From positions 11,914 to 75,913 of the forward strand of contig CAZOBD010000001.1 in NCBI GenBank assembly GCA_964577665.1: a DNA stretch of 64,000 nt, given 5' to 3'. The notes under the pieces were generated by a model. That model was not told the DNA's origin. It saw only the letters and a program-made list of their open reading frames with translations, and ran no database searches. A program made the position numbers and the translations under genes. Every line of letters begins with the position of its first letter. Position 1 is the stretch's first letter. Positions 21,701 through 36,700 of the stretch are shown here, piece by piece. Source of the DNA: CAYVTD01 sp964577665. Its GTDB lineage: Bacteria; Bacteroidota; Ignavibacteria; Kapaibacteriales; UBA2268.

Positions 21701-24700
21701 TCCATGTTTCTCCTATACAGAGTGTTACGTCTTCTGGATGTGTGCCTGCACCGAATTCGGGTTCGTCGGGAATTCTGATTCTACCGATGCCTGAAGGCAG
21801 ACCGTGTTCAGGACAGAGTATGCCGTATCCGCTGCTCCATGTCAGAAGCTGGAATGACCATCCGTCCTTATCGGAGACAACATGTATATTAAGTTTCGTA
21901 GTTGTTATACCTGTGAAGTCAGCAAGATTTGCATCTCCGTTTGACTCTACGTCTGTCAGGTATTCCCAAGTTGTAGCAGGTTGTCCTTCCACACTTGGTA
22001 CTTTATATGTCCACATGTGTACCCAGCCCGGAAGAGCTCTTGCTCTGAGTACCAGATCGCTGTTGCTACATGTGGTAAATGTCTTACTTTCCATAGGTAT
22101 TGCGCCTGCTTCGTAGTAGCTGGGTTCATCCGGCAGCCACAATGTAGCATAGTTTGAAGGTATCCACACATCGGGACATCCTAATTCTTGGTTGCCATTG
22201 TAAACTTCCTGATACTTGGACATCAGCTTGAACTGCCACTGATCCATACCATCGTTCAGGTTGGAAATCGTGAGAGTCTTGCTTTCTGTTCCTGAGAAGG
22301 TAGTTGACTGATCGCAGACCATCCATGTGCCGCCAGTGCTGGTTCTGTAATACCACTGCCAGTGTGTTGACGGTGTGGCATCAGCCCATATCTGAGTGCT
22401 TCCGAAGTTGTCTTCAACACAGGTTGTCTTGCTCTGAGGATGTGTGCTGTAAACAGGATGATTGTCATATATCAATGTTACTGCATCTGATCTTCCCCAA
22501 GACTGCGGACATTCCATATACTGTGATTTCAGTCTGAATCTTACGAATCCTTCAAGCAGATTTACGCTTGAATTCAATACTGTAAGCTGTGTGGTTGTAA
22601 CACCGTTGAATGTTGTCGTACCGTTGAACTGCGGTGTTGACTCAAGCGTTGTTACTGTTTGTCCTTCAGTGAGGTCAGTCCATGCATTTTCATTTGCTGC
22701 CGTAAGATTCATCTGCCACTGATAGTCTATAGGCAGATATTCATTATCGTTGTTGTTAATCCATATTGTGAAGTAATTATCCGAAAGCGGACATACCGTT
22801 CTTGTTCCTGCTGCGGGATCCTTGACTGTAAACTGAGGATTCGGAGGTACTACCAAAGTAATAGTACCGGAAGGTATCTCATACATACATGTATGGCTTC
22901 CTACCGAATGACTTGCATGCAGCCAGATCTTCGCATTATGAAGAGCAGTATTTGTAAGTGCGGATGCGGGTATAATCAGTCTGGTATCATTGTAACCTGA
23001 CCATGTCGTTATATCTACGCCTGTTGCTCCGCTTATCTGCCATTCGAATATATTTGCATTTTCTACTGTCTTTGTAAATGTATGGTCATCTTCAAGTTCG
23101 CATACTGTCTCGCTGTAGCTCATATCGTTGGTATATACCGGCAATGCAGGNNNNNNNNNNNNNNNNNNNNNNNNNNNNNNNNNNNNNNNNNNNNNNNNNN
23201 NNNNNNNNNNNNNNNNNNNNNNNNNNNNNNNNNNNNNNNNNNNNNNNNNNGTTCGCATACTGTCTCGCTGTAGCTCATATCGTTGGTATATACCGGCAAT
23301 GCAGGAACCCAAACCGTTACCGGCTCGAAGAAGCTGTATGTTGCCGGGCATTCCTGATATTTAGCGCCGAGTCTGTATTCAGCATAAGGCGCCATATCGT
23401 TAATTGCACTCTTAATCCAGAGCTGTGTCGTGCTTACTCCTTCGTAATCTACTGCATAAGCGCTGGCATCTGTTACAACTACCCAGTTGGTGCCGTTCCA
23501 TACCTGCCAGATAAATTCATCGCCTACGAGCGTTGTGGCTGCATCTCTTGATAGAGTCGAGCTTTCGTCAACGCATACCGTTGTGCTTGTAAACTGCATA
23601 GTAAGTGTAGCAGGTGCGGGTATTATCAGAGTTGCAACATCAGAGAACCTGTAAGTCGAAGGACAACCGTTGTTGCGTGCTCCTATTCTGTAGTAAAGCA
23701 TTCCGTCTTCGGTGTAAGGCCAGTTGCCTGTATTATCGTTCTGGATTTCCTGATACAATCTGTTAGGATATACTGTTAACTGCTGTGTTGAAGCTCCGTC
23801 ATAGTTCACACCGTCGTCAGCAACCTGTGAGCTGTGTCCGTAAACCGGATTATCCAGATCTGCGGGATCGCTTCCGACCAGCCAGATGAATTCTGTTGCT
23901 GAATTGTGTGTAAAGTAAGCCGAAGGCATTGCAGGAACATCCCAGCAAACTGTTTCGCTCGGATTTGCTGCCGCAAGATTCCTTGGTTGATAAGGAGCAA
24001 CAAATAGAGAAGCTACATTGCTCATTCTCCAAGTCGTCGGGCATCCGTACTTCCTGGCTTTCAATCTGTATGAAGTTTGATCTAAATTGTTGTCAGTCGT
24101 TAAGACAAGATTCTTAGTTGTTGAACCAACATAAGGTCCGACATCTGTTACATCTGCCCAGTCGCCCAGAGTTGAGTTGTAATACTGCCATCTGTATTCT
24201 GTGGCATTGCTTACCTGAGCTGAGAAGGTAACGCTTTCACCTGTACATGCATAGATGTCTGCAATATCCTGACCGAAGAGCGGTCCGGCATTTTCATTCA
24301 GGTATGCAGGATCAGACCAGACATATCTGTCGGGACATGCAAGCTGGTTCTTGGCTCCTACTCTGAACTGCCATCCGTCATTGTGTTCGTCAATATGCGA
24401 TACAGACAGTCTGGTTGTGTAAGTACCGGTATAAGTTGCGCTTTCTTCCGGTTCAGGTGTCAAGTATGCAATGTATGAGTTATTAGGAAGATCGAACCAA
24501 TGGCTTCCGTCATCGGGTGAATACTGCCATTTGTAGAAGTATCCGTCAATTGCTTCTGCCCAGAATTCGATTTCCTGACCCTCGCATACTTCGAGAGAGT
24601 AAGGACCTGTGTTTACAAATTGAGGAGCCATGAGAACATTAAGCTCAATAGACGGTGACCATACCCATGAACCCGGGCAGGTACCGTTCTTAGCGCCTAA

Positions 24701-27700
24701 TCTGTATTCGTTGCCTTCCATACCTGCAAATATATTTTTGATTAACAGGTATTGTGTATTCCATCCCTCATAATTGTTGAGGTACTGGTAAACGTTAGGT
24801 ATATCAATAAAGTTAGTTCCATTTGCAGCCTTCATCTGCCATTTAAACTGCGTTGCAGGATAATTTACCTGCATATTAACAGTAAAGGATACGGAACCGC
24901 CTGCACATGCAACTGATTCTGAAGACACATGAGCACCTGCAAATCTAGGCTCTTCGGGTGAATAAACAACCAGATAGCCTGCATTGTCTCCTCCTAATCC
25001 GTTAGCCGGATTATCTTTCGTATTGTATCTAAACAACGGATCGTTACATCCTTCACCTTCTGTCCATACAAAACAGTTGAACAGTAAGTGGTTTGAACTT
25101 GCTGAGTTATATGCAACATTTTCTGTTACATTTGAAACTGTAAGTACTCTTGTATTAACATTAGTAAACACCGAGTTTCGCACTATCTCATTTTCGTTTA
25201 ATGCAGTCCAATTGCTGCCACCGTCGTCAGAGTACTGCCATACATAATGTTCTGTGCCGGATACTTCAGAATCGAGATGAGCTGTAGCTCCGAGACATAC
25301 AGTAGCATTCGATGCAGTTGACAATGTAACAGGTTCTGTTTGTACAAACAGGTGATGAACTGGTGATATTACTTGACAATCATGGTTTAATGTCCTTAAT
25401 CTAAAGTAATGGTTACCAGCATCTAACATATCGGTACCGTTATCATAGGCATAAACGGTAAGCAGTGTACTTGTGATGCCATCGAATTGAGGTGCTAAGG
25501 CGCCTATGTCGTTCCATACACCTCCGTTACTGTATTGCCACTGATATGTCATATTAAGCGGCATGTGATATGAATCAGGTACAGGATTGAATCCATAAGT
25601 GAAGTATTCGCTTGTTTGTGATTCATAGTCATCAGTATCGCAGACTGTTCTGCTGAGTCCTGTTTGACCTGAGAAGTCCGGTGATTGTGTTATTATCAAT
25701 GAAGCAACTCTTGATACCGTGCCGCTCGGCAGACATGCGTTGATAAGTTTAGCATATACTTCAACTTTTTCAATGCCGCTGTCGTGCAGCGAGATAATCT
25801 TATTGCCAGATATTGTAAGCGTTTCAGTAAAGTCTCCGCTGTAACCGGACGCATTTGCTCTTGCCCATGTATCAACTATCTGTCCCTGATTATCCCAGGT
25901 TCTTATCCACCACTGGATAGTAGTGGCATAGTTCTGGTCAATGTCAAAAGTAAACGCACCGTTGTCTTCGCAGACTGTTCCGTCTCCGGGCTGAGTTGTG
26001 AATACCGGAAGAGGATCAACATTAAGTTTTGCCCACTGTGAAGACAGTCCGTCTTCATTCGGGCAAATTGTATTGCTGTGTCTGTTCTTGGCAACAAGCT
26101 TGAAGTCAATACCGTCGGCTCTAAGATCAATATTTGTAAGTGTAAGCGTACGGCTGTTAGCGCCGCTTACATCAGTATTTCCTAACTGTGTATTTGATGT
26201 TCCGTCGATTAGAGCGACATCGCTGCCGCTGTTATCTATGTACCACTGATACTCGTTTGCCCAGTCAGCATGTCCTTCGAACCATGTTGTACCATTTTCA
26301 CAGACCGTTTCACCGTCAGGCTGCTGTCTGAACTCAGGATTCTGAAGCACTCTTGCGTCAACAACTGCTGAATTGTCCATGTCGCATCCGTTGAGGCTGC
26401 CTGTAAATCTGAATTCGAAGTCATAGAGGAACATACCTACTGTAGAAATTGTAAGGGTCGGTGTTCCTACACCGGAAACAGTTCCGCCTCCGGCAAGTAT
26501 CTGACCGTTTGCAAGGTCTGTCCATGAACCGCCGTTCTTAATCCTGTACTGCCATCTCATGTAATCAGGATAAGGATCTGAGCTAAGCTGTATTGTAAAG
26601 ATGGCATCCTGACCGCGGCATATCGTTATGCTTGAGGGTTCGTTTGAAATTGTAGGAACCTTCTGTACTTCAACGGTGGCTTCGTTTGAGAATACCCAGT
26701 CAGCCGGACAGTCATTCCTGTTCTGTGCTTTCAATCTGTAAACGTGTAGAAGGTCATCATCTAATGTAGAGCCGTCAACGGTAAGAGCTTTATTTGTTGC
26801 TCCAGATATATCCTCAAAGAGGCTTGTTGTGTGATTGAAGCTCTGCCACTGATACTTAACCGCATGTAGTACATTAGGATCAAAGTTAACCGTTCCGTTG
26901 GAGCATACTGTTGTACTCACAGGCAGATCTGCAATAACCGGATTCGGTACCACATAAAGTATTGATTGCGGTGAGTAAACCGAGTAATATTCTCCTTCGT
27001 CATATTCACATTGCGCATGCTCGTTCCATGCTTTCAGTCTGTAGTAAGTTCTGTTTGCGCTGTAAGGAACTACTGTTCCTCCGTCGATATATCCAATTTG
27101 TAATTCCGTTGTATTATAGTCAGTGTACATTGATGCCCACTGCGAGGCATCCACATCTTCCCATGAAACACCCGGATTTGTACTTACCTGCCACTGATAG
27201 CCGGTGTAATCATCGGCATTTTCAGGAAGTATTGAGAATGTTTCGTAATCCTGTTCATTCTCGCATATTGTTGCGCTCGTAGGAGCAATTGACTTGCCTG
27301 TGAAGTCTGGTGATTCAAATACTGTCAGATGACCGAATACATTCGAGCCGCTTTCTGACCATGTATATGTAGCAGGACATCCTGCAGTATTCCATGCTTT
27401 AAGTCTGTAGTAGTTATCGTTAAGGTTTCTGCAGTCTGCAATATTCAGTGAATTCGTTGTTACACCGCTGTAAGGCGGGTTATTGTTCAGGTCTGTCCAA
27501 GGACNNNNNNNNNNNNNNNNNNNNNNNNNNNNNNNNNNNNNNNNNNNNNNNNNNNNNNNNNNNNNNNNNNNNNNNNNNNNNNNNNNNNNNNNNNNNNNNN
27601 NNNNGAATTCGTTGTTACACCGCTGTAAGGCGGGTTATTGTTCAGGTCTGTCCAAGGACCGTTAGGACCGTTTGATGAGACCTGCCACTGCAGAATATTT

Positions 27701-30700
27701 GCGTAATCCATCTCTGCTGACGGCACATTGAATACAGCGCTTTCCCAGAAGCATACCGTTGCATTGTTCGGATTCTGGCTGAATCTCGGCATAGGTGTCA
27801 TGTTAAGATTTGCGCTTTCCATGGGAAGCCCTGTCGTAGGACATCCGTCAACCCAAGCTACGATTCTAAAGTCATAACCCCACAGTCTTGAAGGATTATC
27901 AATTGTAAGTGTCTTGGATGTTGCGCCGCTGAATGAAGCATTATCATTTTCATACAGGTTATATCCGTTGTATGTATTCTTCATCCATGACAGGTTAGCA
28001 TTACCATTAAGAATGTTCTGCCAACTACTGTTATAGTACATCTGCCACTGCCAGCTGTTGTATGTATCAACAGGATCGGCATAGAATACGGCTTCGTCGG
28101 CAGTTTCGCAGAATACGTTAACTTCCGGAGTCGGATGGTCGTCAATTCCGAACGGCGGATAGTAAGGTACGTGTATTGAGAATTCGTCCGATGATGCTGC
28201 ATGCTCTTCATCGAGACAGTATGTACCCGTTCCCGGGATAAGTCTCTGTACGCGCATCTGGTATTTGTATCCGTTCATACCGTAACCGATACCTGAAAGT
28301 GAAAGCAGCGTAGTGTTATAACCTGAATATGTTACGTGTGATGCATCAAGCGAAGCATCAATCTTCGTCCACTGTGTAGGATCGTTCGGATCCTGTGCCG
28401 GAAGCTGACGCCACCATGTAACTTTATCGCCAGGCTGTGCATTGTTATATTCTCCGTAGATGTCATAGTCATCCTGCTGGCATGCAGTATGTGAGTTAGC
28501 GCCGTCCTGCAGTGTTATGCTCTGTACTGCCGGAATAATGGTAAGTACCATTGGATCGGATTCTGAACCGAAGCCCGGACAGATATTGTTTTCAGCTACT
28601 AACTTGAACAGATAATTATTCAGTGAATAAGGAGGATCCTTCTTAATAATAAGTTTAGTGTCAGTTACACCTTCGAAGTATCCTGCAACGGAAGAACCTG
28701 CTATGTTCTGGTAACCTCCGCCTTGTCCGTCGTCGTACTGCCAGTTAATATTTGTTACGCCGGGTACCCATGTTGTCGGATCTATTCCGGCTGTTACTTC
28801 GTAATTGTTATCATCATCTGTATCGCAGACGGTAAGGTCTGAAGGATGTGATGTAAATACCGGTCTGTCAAGAGTTGTAATCTTGGCAGGTGATGAGTAG
28901 AATGTACATGAACCCGGGTTCGTTACGTAAACCTGTCTTACCCAAATTTCATTAGGTACGCCGGTCTGTGCAAAGAACTCGAGAATTGTTCCGTCACCAA
29001 TCGGGTTGAATGTAGCAGACATTGCGCCTGTAATATCAACAGGATTGTTGAAGAATTCGCTTCCGATGTCGTACTGCCAGTTAATACCGCCGTAGAATGA
29101 TTCCGGAATCTGAGTAAGCGTTGTGCTTGCGTCTCTACAAACTGTTACGTCGCTGTAAGCCGGTGAGTAGTCAGGTTCAGATGTTACGTACAGCGTCATC
29201 GTAGGTGATGTAGTTGCCGTTACGCCGTTACATTCATGATTGTTAAGAACTCCTGCCTGTACCCAGAATTTATATCCGTTAAGTGTTTCAAATTCATTGC
29301 TGGGTTCATTAATAGTCAGAATTTCGGTAGCTACTCCCTCATAAGGCTCATCATTAAGATTGACAGTGGTCAAATTCTTGATGGTACCGTCTGTTTCCAT
29401 TACGAACCATTTCAGTGTATTGGGTTCATAAGTAGCGTCATCAATATCGGCTATGATGTAAACCTCGCCGTCTCTATTGTTACATACCGTTAGGTCTGTC
29501 GGTGTGCTGTTAAAGTCGGGAAGAGGTATTATATTTATTTCAACTGCATTTGAATATACCCATGAAGTGGGGCACCATCTGTTAGTTGCAGCAAGTCTGT
29601 ACATTGCGCCGTCTAACTGTGCATAAGCTCTGTTTATATTTAATGTTGTTGTCTGAATTCCGGTATAGTCTATACCTGTTACAGGTTCGTTGTCGCGTAC
29701 ATCATCCCAAGTAGTGCCTGTCCATCTCTGCCACTGGTACTCATCGCCCCAGTTAAAGTGATTTGCTCCTACACTAAACCATGCATCTTCACAGATATTC
29801 ACTTCTAATGGAATAGTAATTACTCCAAGTTCAAGATCTTCAACAACAAATAATAAGGGCTGTGCTACAGCTGAAGGATCGAAATACTGCCATGATTCAG
29901 GACATCCTTCGTTTCTGGCAAGAATTCTAAATTCGCTTCTATAAGCACTGTTCCTGTCCTGAGCCTGAACTGTGATAGTCTTGGAATCTGTACCAGTAAT
30001 GTATGAACTCCATTCGAGATCATTTGTAATATCTGTCCAATCACTGTTCCAGTTGCTTCCGTATCGTTTTACCTGCCATTTGAATTCATCGCCAATCGTT
30101 AGCTGTGCATCAAATGTTACAACTGCTGAATGACATACAGTTTTACTAGGTGAGTAACTTGTAAGGACAGGATCATCAGGTACATTAATGAACATTTCAG
30201 GGCTCATAGGACCATTACCGAAGTTTCTCGGGCAGGCTCCGTCTGCTCTTGCCTGAGCCCAGAACTTAGCATTATTATCAGATTTTTGAGCTCCGCATAC
30301 AACTAATGTTGATTGATTCCCATTAGTAGTTATATTATACGTTGCATTTGAACCTCCTGGAAGAGTACCAGATGCAAGACTTAACGTTGCTGATGGACTA
30401 GTATAGGGATTCTCTGCATATAACCAGCGGAATTCATTGGCATCACCGTTTCCACTTACTGTAAATGTGAAGCAGTAGTCAATACATACTGTCTGACTTG
30501 TTGCTCCAACAACTGATACCAATGTAGGCTCTTCTGGTACATTTAGTGTTACTGCGTCAGAATAAACCCATGTGTTTGCTGTTGAGCAGTACGGGTTCCT
30601 TGCAGCTAGTCTGTAAAGCTGATCGTCGAATATCGGTTGAGTAGATGCATTCTGCTCAACTATCGTAAGTTCGCTGGTTGTTACACCGCTGTAACCGGTA

Positions 30701-33700
30701 AGAACGTTTCCTGCTAAATAAGTACTGTTATTCAAATCAGCCCATGCTCCTCCGTTGAATATCTGCCATTGATATTCATAAGCAATAGTTCCGAAGTTAA
30801 ACACAGGTGTTTCACCGTAACATACGGTAAGACTGTGTGTATTCGAGAACAGCGGATTTGTTTCCGTTGTAACTTCTATTTCAGGTGAATATACCCAGCT
30901 TACAGGGCAGGGTTTATTCATAAAGTTATTCATCAGTTTCAGTCTAAAGTAAAGTGTCGAGCCGGATGTTGACTGGTATATAATTAGTTTTTGTGATCCA
31001 GCAACGTCTTCCACTGCCGTAAACTGTTCTCCGTCAAGCTTTTCAGTATATGTTTCTGGAAGAGTATTCGTAATATATACCCAGTTGGTCTGGTCGTCAG
31101 AGTACTGCCATGCGTGAGTATATCCAGTGTATTTGGCAGCATCGTTCCAATCAGCCGTAATTGTGCTTGTAGTTTCAGAGCAAATTGTCATTGAGGGGCT
31201 CCACGATGTAAATGTCGGGCTTCCGTCAACTCTTAAGGTTGCCGCATCGCTGTGTTCCCAACTGGCAGGACATATATAGTTCCTTGCTCTAAGTCTATAT
31301 TCGGTATCATCATAAATCCATGCTTTAGGTGTTGTAACGGTAAGCATACTTGTATTAACTCCGCTAAAGACACCTGCATTTGAAAGATCATCCCAACCGT
31401 TTGTATCATCACCGGTCTGCCACTGATAAACAATGTGCTGGTAAACTCCATCGAACTTACTTGCAAAGTATGCTGTTTCATCTTCGCAAATAGTCTGACT
31501 TCCCATTGCATCTGCATCAGGAATAGGATTATTAGGTATATAGAGTGATACAACATTGTCAAAAGTAATCCATGATGTCGGGCAGTCAACATTCTTAACC
31601 TTTAACTTAAACCAATAATTCAAATCAGCCTGAGTGTACCATCCGCCGTAAAGCGCCGCATCGAGATCTATAATCAGATCCTCCTGTGTCCCGTGGAACG
31701 GACCGTCAGCCTGAGTAGTGTTTTCCCACTCTCCAGTCTGCTTGTTAAACAGCAGCCACTGCCACTCGTTAGCATTATCCACGCTGGCATTAAGAGTTAT
31801 CGATCCGCTAGGTTCGGCGAAGCATGCCGTAGCATTAGAGGGCCAGGTAACGAGATTAGGCCTTCCCGGAACGTGCAATGTACCCGGAGCCAGTGATGTA
31901 TTCCATGATGAAGGACATCCGAGCAGCCTCGCTTTCAATTGATATTGAGCGCCGTCAAGATATGTAGAGCTTTCAGTGCTTACGATATAAAGTCTTGTTG
32001 TTAGTACTCCTGCATAATTAGCTACTGTCTTACCGCCGATATCATGGTCTCCGTTACTTAAGTCTTCCCATGCAGTGCCGTTGTACCATTGCCAGTTAAA
32101 TTCATAATTTTCATCAGGCCAGATAACGGGCCAGGAAATTGCCTCATCATAAGAGTCAAAGTAAACCGTAGAGCTGCCGTCGCCCGCGTAAGTACAAAGA
32201 GTCTGGCTGTCAGGTGATACGCTACTCAGCACCGGACCATAAGTATTATCAATATGTATGGTTGCGGCGTCAGAGACATAGTATTCATCATAGCAGTCTC
32301 CCTGAAGCGCTCTCAACCTGTAAACCGCAAAGTGATCCGTATTAAAGTTATTAGTATATTTTAGATACAGGCTTTCTGTATTTACACCTGAATAAGTCAT
32401 ATCGTGGAACTGTACATAACCGTTTGAGAGGTTATACCAGTTGTCTGTCATGTAATCCCAGAACTGCCACTGATATTCGTCAACCACGGCGCCTGAAGCT
32501 GCAGCCGCAGTCATTGTATAGTCAACATTTTCGCAAAGAGTTACACTCTGAGGATTGGCTGAGAACTGCACCTGATCCTTCGTTCTGAGCATTGCCGAGT
32601 CGGACAGTGAGAACGGTCCTGTACAGCCCTGGAAGTAAACTCTTACTTTATATATTCTGCCGCTTGCATCGCCGGCGGGATTAATTACCAGATTAGCAGA
32701 TCCCTGACCGCTGTAAGTAGCCGATGAAAGAGCCGGGGCATGGCCCCATCCGTCAGTAATTTCTACCAATGTATTTACCGTACCGGGTTTAACCTCAAAC
32801 CATTTGTAGTAATCAACCAAACCTGTAATAGAACCTGCATCCAGTGTGAATGTGTAAGGCTGATTGTTACATACTGCAGTCGAACTCGTAAGTGAGAAGT
32901 CAGCAATCGTTGGTATCGGCGATGCCCAAAGCGTAGCGGCGCCTGAGTAATACCATGAATCCGGGCAGTAAATACTGTTCGTGCTAATTCTATATTGATT
33001 TAAATATCTTCCGTCTATTTTAACGCTGAGGCTTGTGGTTGTGTAACCAGTGTAGCCAGTTTGATCTGTCGCATCGGTAATGTCAGCCCATGCACCCCAT
33101 GTTTCTGTTATATCATTATATTCTCTTACCTGCCACATATAAACGCCGTTTGTAAGAGTAATGGCAGTATTTTCAAATTCGTGGTACTGGTCTGTATCTG
33201 CATAATCGCAAACTGTATAGCTTGCAGGATAATCTCCGAAAGAGGGTTCGGGATAGTTGTGCAGAGTAACTGCATCTGAGAATACCCATGTATCCGGACA
33301 TCCGTAATTTCTGGCTGCAAGCATAAAATAGCTTGTACCCGGAGGCGAGCTTATAACAGTAAGCTGTGTAGTTGTTACGCCTTCAAAACTGCCGCCTGCA
33401 AATGCGCCGGCAGGAATATCGGTATAATCCGACCAAGTAATTCCTGGTAAAGTCGGTGTTACACCGCCAGGCCTGTGAATCAACCATTTATATGTTAATT
33501 CTGATTGTGCAGAAACAGCTCCCGTAAAGGTATAACCTGCACCGACGCAGACCGTTGCCTCATCCGGAGCAACATCTGTAATAACCGGATCGTCGGGTAC
33601 AAATACCGTAATTGCGCCTACATGATAATCTGAATTATGCCATGACAGGAGACATCCGTCGTTTCTTGCTCTTAATCTGAACACAAGCCAGTCAGGCAGA

Positions 33701-36700
33701 TCGTTATTATCTACATTTGAGAAGTCCAGTTCGAGTTTTGTTGTCAGATGACCGCTGTAATATACATTCTGTAGTCCGATTTCGGCAGCTGTTGCATCAG
33801 TCCAATCGCCTAAGCCGGTATCCCACCAATCCCACATAAATTCGTTTGCATATTGAACGGGCTGTGTAAGCGTAGTAGATTCTTCTTTGCAAACGGTTAT
33901 ATTATTAAACGCCGGGTTATTGAACACGGGCTGCATCGGTACGTGCAGAGTTGATGCTCCTGAGTACTCCCATGTAAGAGGACATCCGTTGAACTTGGCT
34001 TTTATTCTGAACAGAGCCATGTCCATATCGTTATTAACCTGATTTGCCGTCAGAAGCGTTGTGGTTGCTCCCGAGAATGGTGTCGTAAGTCCGAAGTAGT
34101 CTTGATCGTCTGAAAGATCAGTCCAAACCGACCCCATGTTTGTTGAGAATACCTGCCATCTCCACTCTGTTCCCTGATACATATCAGCAGAAAATACAGT
34201 TGAAGAATTTGCACCCACATCGCAAAGCGTTACGCTCTGGGGAGATGGCTGCATAGCTGCAATTTCAGGTGTAAGGTCTATATCTATAAATATTGTAGCA
34301 GCGTCCGAGTAAACATAAGTTTCAAGACATCCCGAATATCTTGCTGCCATTCTGTAGCGTGCTCTTCTGTCGTGGTTCCAGGTTGTCATGTCCCCGAGAG
34401 ACATTGCAGTCGTGTTAACACCAGAGTAAATGATACCGTGGTGTTCAACGCTGAGACCGTTTGTAAGATCCCACCATCTGTCCTGATCGTAATCCCACCA
34501 CTGCCAGTTGATATCAAGAGCCTCCAGATTGTCCGGTTGTGCCGTAAATGTCCACCAAACACCTTCGCAGAGAGTTACACTGCTTGGGTTGCCCGTTGAA
34601 AATACCAGATCGGGTGGTGTATTGACAACTGCAGTATCAGACAGGGAGCAGATACTTGAACAATTGTTATTCCATGCTCTAGCCTTGAAGTAAATATTAT
34701 ATTCATCTGCCAGACCTGCCGGATTAAGAGTCAAATGTGTCGTAGTATATCCTGAGAATCCAAGACCGGCAACAAAAGAAGATGTACCGCTTGTAATATC
34801 AGCACAGTTAGTGTCGTCGCCCTGGCATTCCATCCATACATATCTGGTCATATCATTTGTATAATAAAACTGTGCTATAAGCGATGCTTCCTGTTCATAG
34901 CAGGGTACTGTTATCGATTCGGGATAAGTAGTCATGGCTACCGGATATCTTGGTACGTGCAGTGTTACCGCATCGCTTAGATATACAACATCCGGACAAG
35001 TGCTGGTGCCGTTGACTTTCATCCTGAACATCCAGCCGTCCTTATAATAAATGTCAGTTTCTGTTACCTGACAGAGGTCGGTATTTACCATCCTGCCGCA
35101 CTCGTTAACGGTGAGCTTGGTAGTAGTAGAACCGCTGAACATAGAACCGCCGTTGGGATCCTGATGTACGCTTTCGGTTATATCAACCCATGCTCCGGCA
35201 TTTACGTCGTACCACTGCCACTGCGGATTGCCTACATAATATACAGGATCGACACCGAATGATTTCGGATTCGGGAAGCCCGCAGTTTCAAGGCACGCCG
35301 TTACACTCGTGTTAAGATCTCCGAATGTCGGAGGCGTCTCAAGATGCAGAGTAACAGCTTCAGCGCTGGTGTTCCACGTAGCGGGACAGCCTGCATTCCT
35401 CACTTTCAAAGTGAACTCAGTATATAAAGGTAATTGCGGCACTTGAAGAATACCTAGTTCATCAGTGTTAACTCCTGTTACCATTATACCTGTATAATTT
35501 GAACCGTTCGCCAAATCATACCAGCTCGAGCCGTCAGAATACATCCATTGATACTCAATTTGATCACTTATAGGAGCAAAATTGTATCTTGGATCACTTG
35601 CATATGCAGATCCTGAGTAGGCTGCCGTAATTGTACTCGTAAATGACTCCCCAATTAGAGGTGTATCCGGGCAGACGGTTTTGCTGTTATCCGCCAAATC
35701 AGTAACCTCTGGTTCTCTCGGTACAAAAATATCGAATGAATTCGAATATGTATATGTATCCGGACAGCCTTCAGGCCTCACTTTTACCCTTAAACTCGAT
35801 TGGTAACTTCGCTCTTCTAAAACAGGTGATCCGTAATTAAAAGTGAGTGTATTAGCAGGATCAAAGGTAAGAGTTTTCGAGTTATGCCCGTTAAATGCTG
35901 CACGAGGATTAGAGGAAAGATCACTAAGGTCAATCCAAGCCGGCGTACCGGTTGTTCTATATACCTGCCAATTAAAATCAGTTGTTCCTCCAAGAAAATC
36001 AGCAACCATTGTATATGTAGAACTACCCTTACATAATGTAACTGATGAAGGCAACTGAGTAAATGTTACAGCGCTTGAGCAAGTAATTGTATGGGACAAC
36101 TGCCCGCTGAGGTTAGCTGTCGAAAATGCCCATGTAGTAGGACATCCCATTATTCTTGCTCCAAGCCGGAATATGCCTATTCCATTTTCAAATTCAATAT
36201 CATCCAGAATATTAACCGTTAGTTCCGTAGTTGTATATCCCGAATAATAAGTTGGATCGGTAACATCAAACCAGTTGCTTCCGTTATCGGTTGATAACTG
36301 CCATTTGAATTCCGTTCCGAAATAATTTATATTGTTTAGCTCCAAGCTCAGAACAACCGGATCGGGCTGAATAATACAAACCGTCTGGCTCGTATTAGTT
36401 CCCGTAAAGAAGGTAGGATGATTAGGTATTACTAATGTTACCTCGGGACCTACCTCCCATGTTGCGGGACATCCTGTGTTGTTTCTTGCAAGCAGTCTGA
36501 AATTATCGCCGTTAAAGTCTGCAAGATCTTCAGTAGCTCCGGAATTAGCACAAAGCTGGAGAGTGTTTTCACTGGAGCCGTGCAGTCTCGTGTCAGATGC
36601 ATCCGTACAGTCTTCCCAACTGTCGGTATCAGCTTCCCACTGCCATTTGTAGCTGTTGGCATTTGTTACTGTGGGCGCCCATGTATTGCATGCACCGTCA

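Noticed and set aside
27487..27604. Gene end at 27487 (apparent stop after the N-run)
   Set aside because: The stop appears only because the 100-N padding and duplicated overlap shift the frame.
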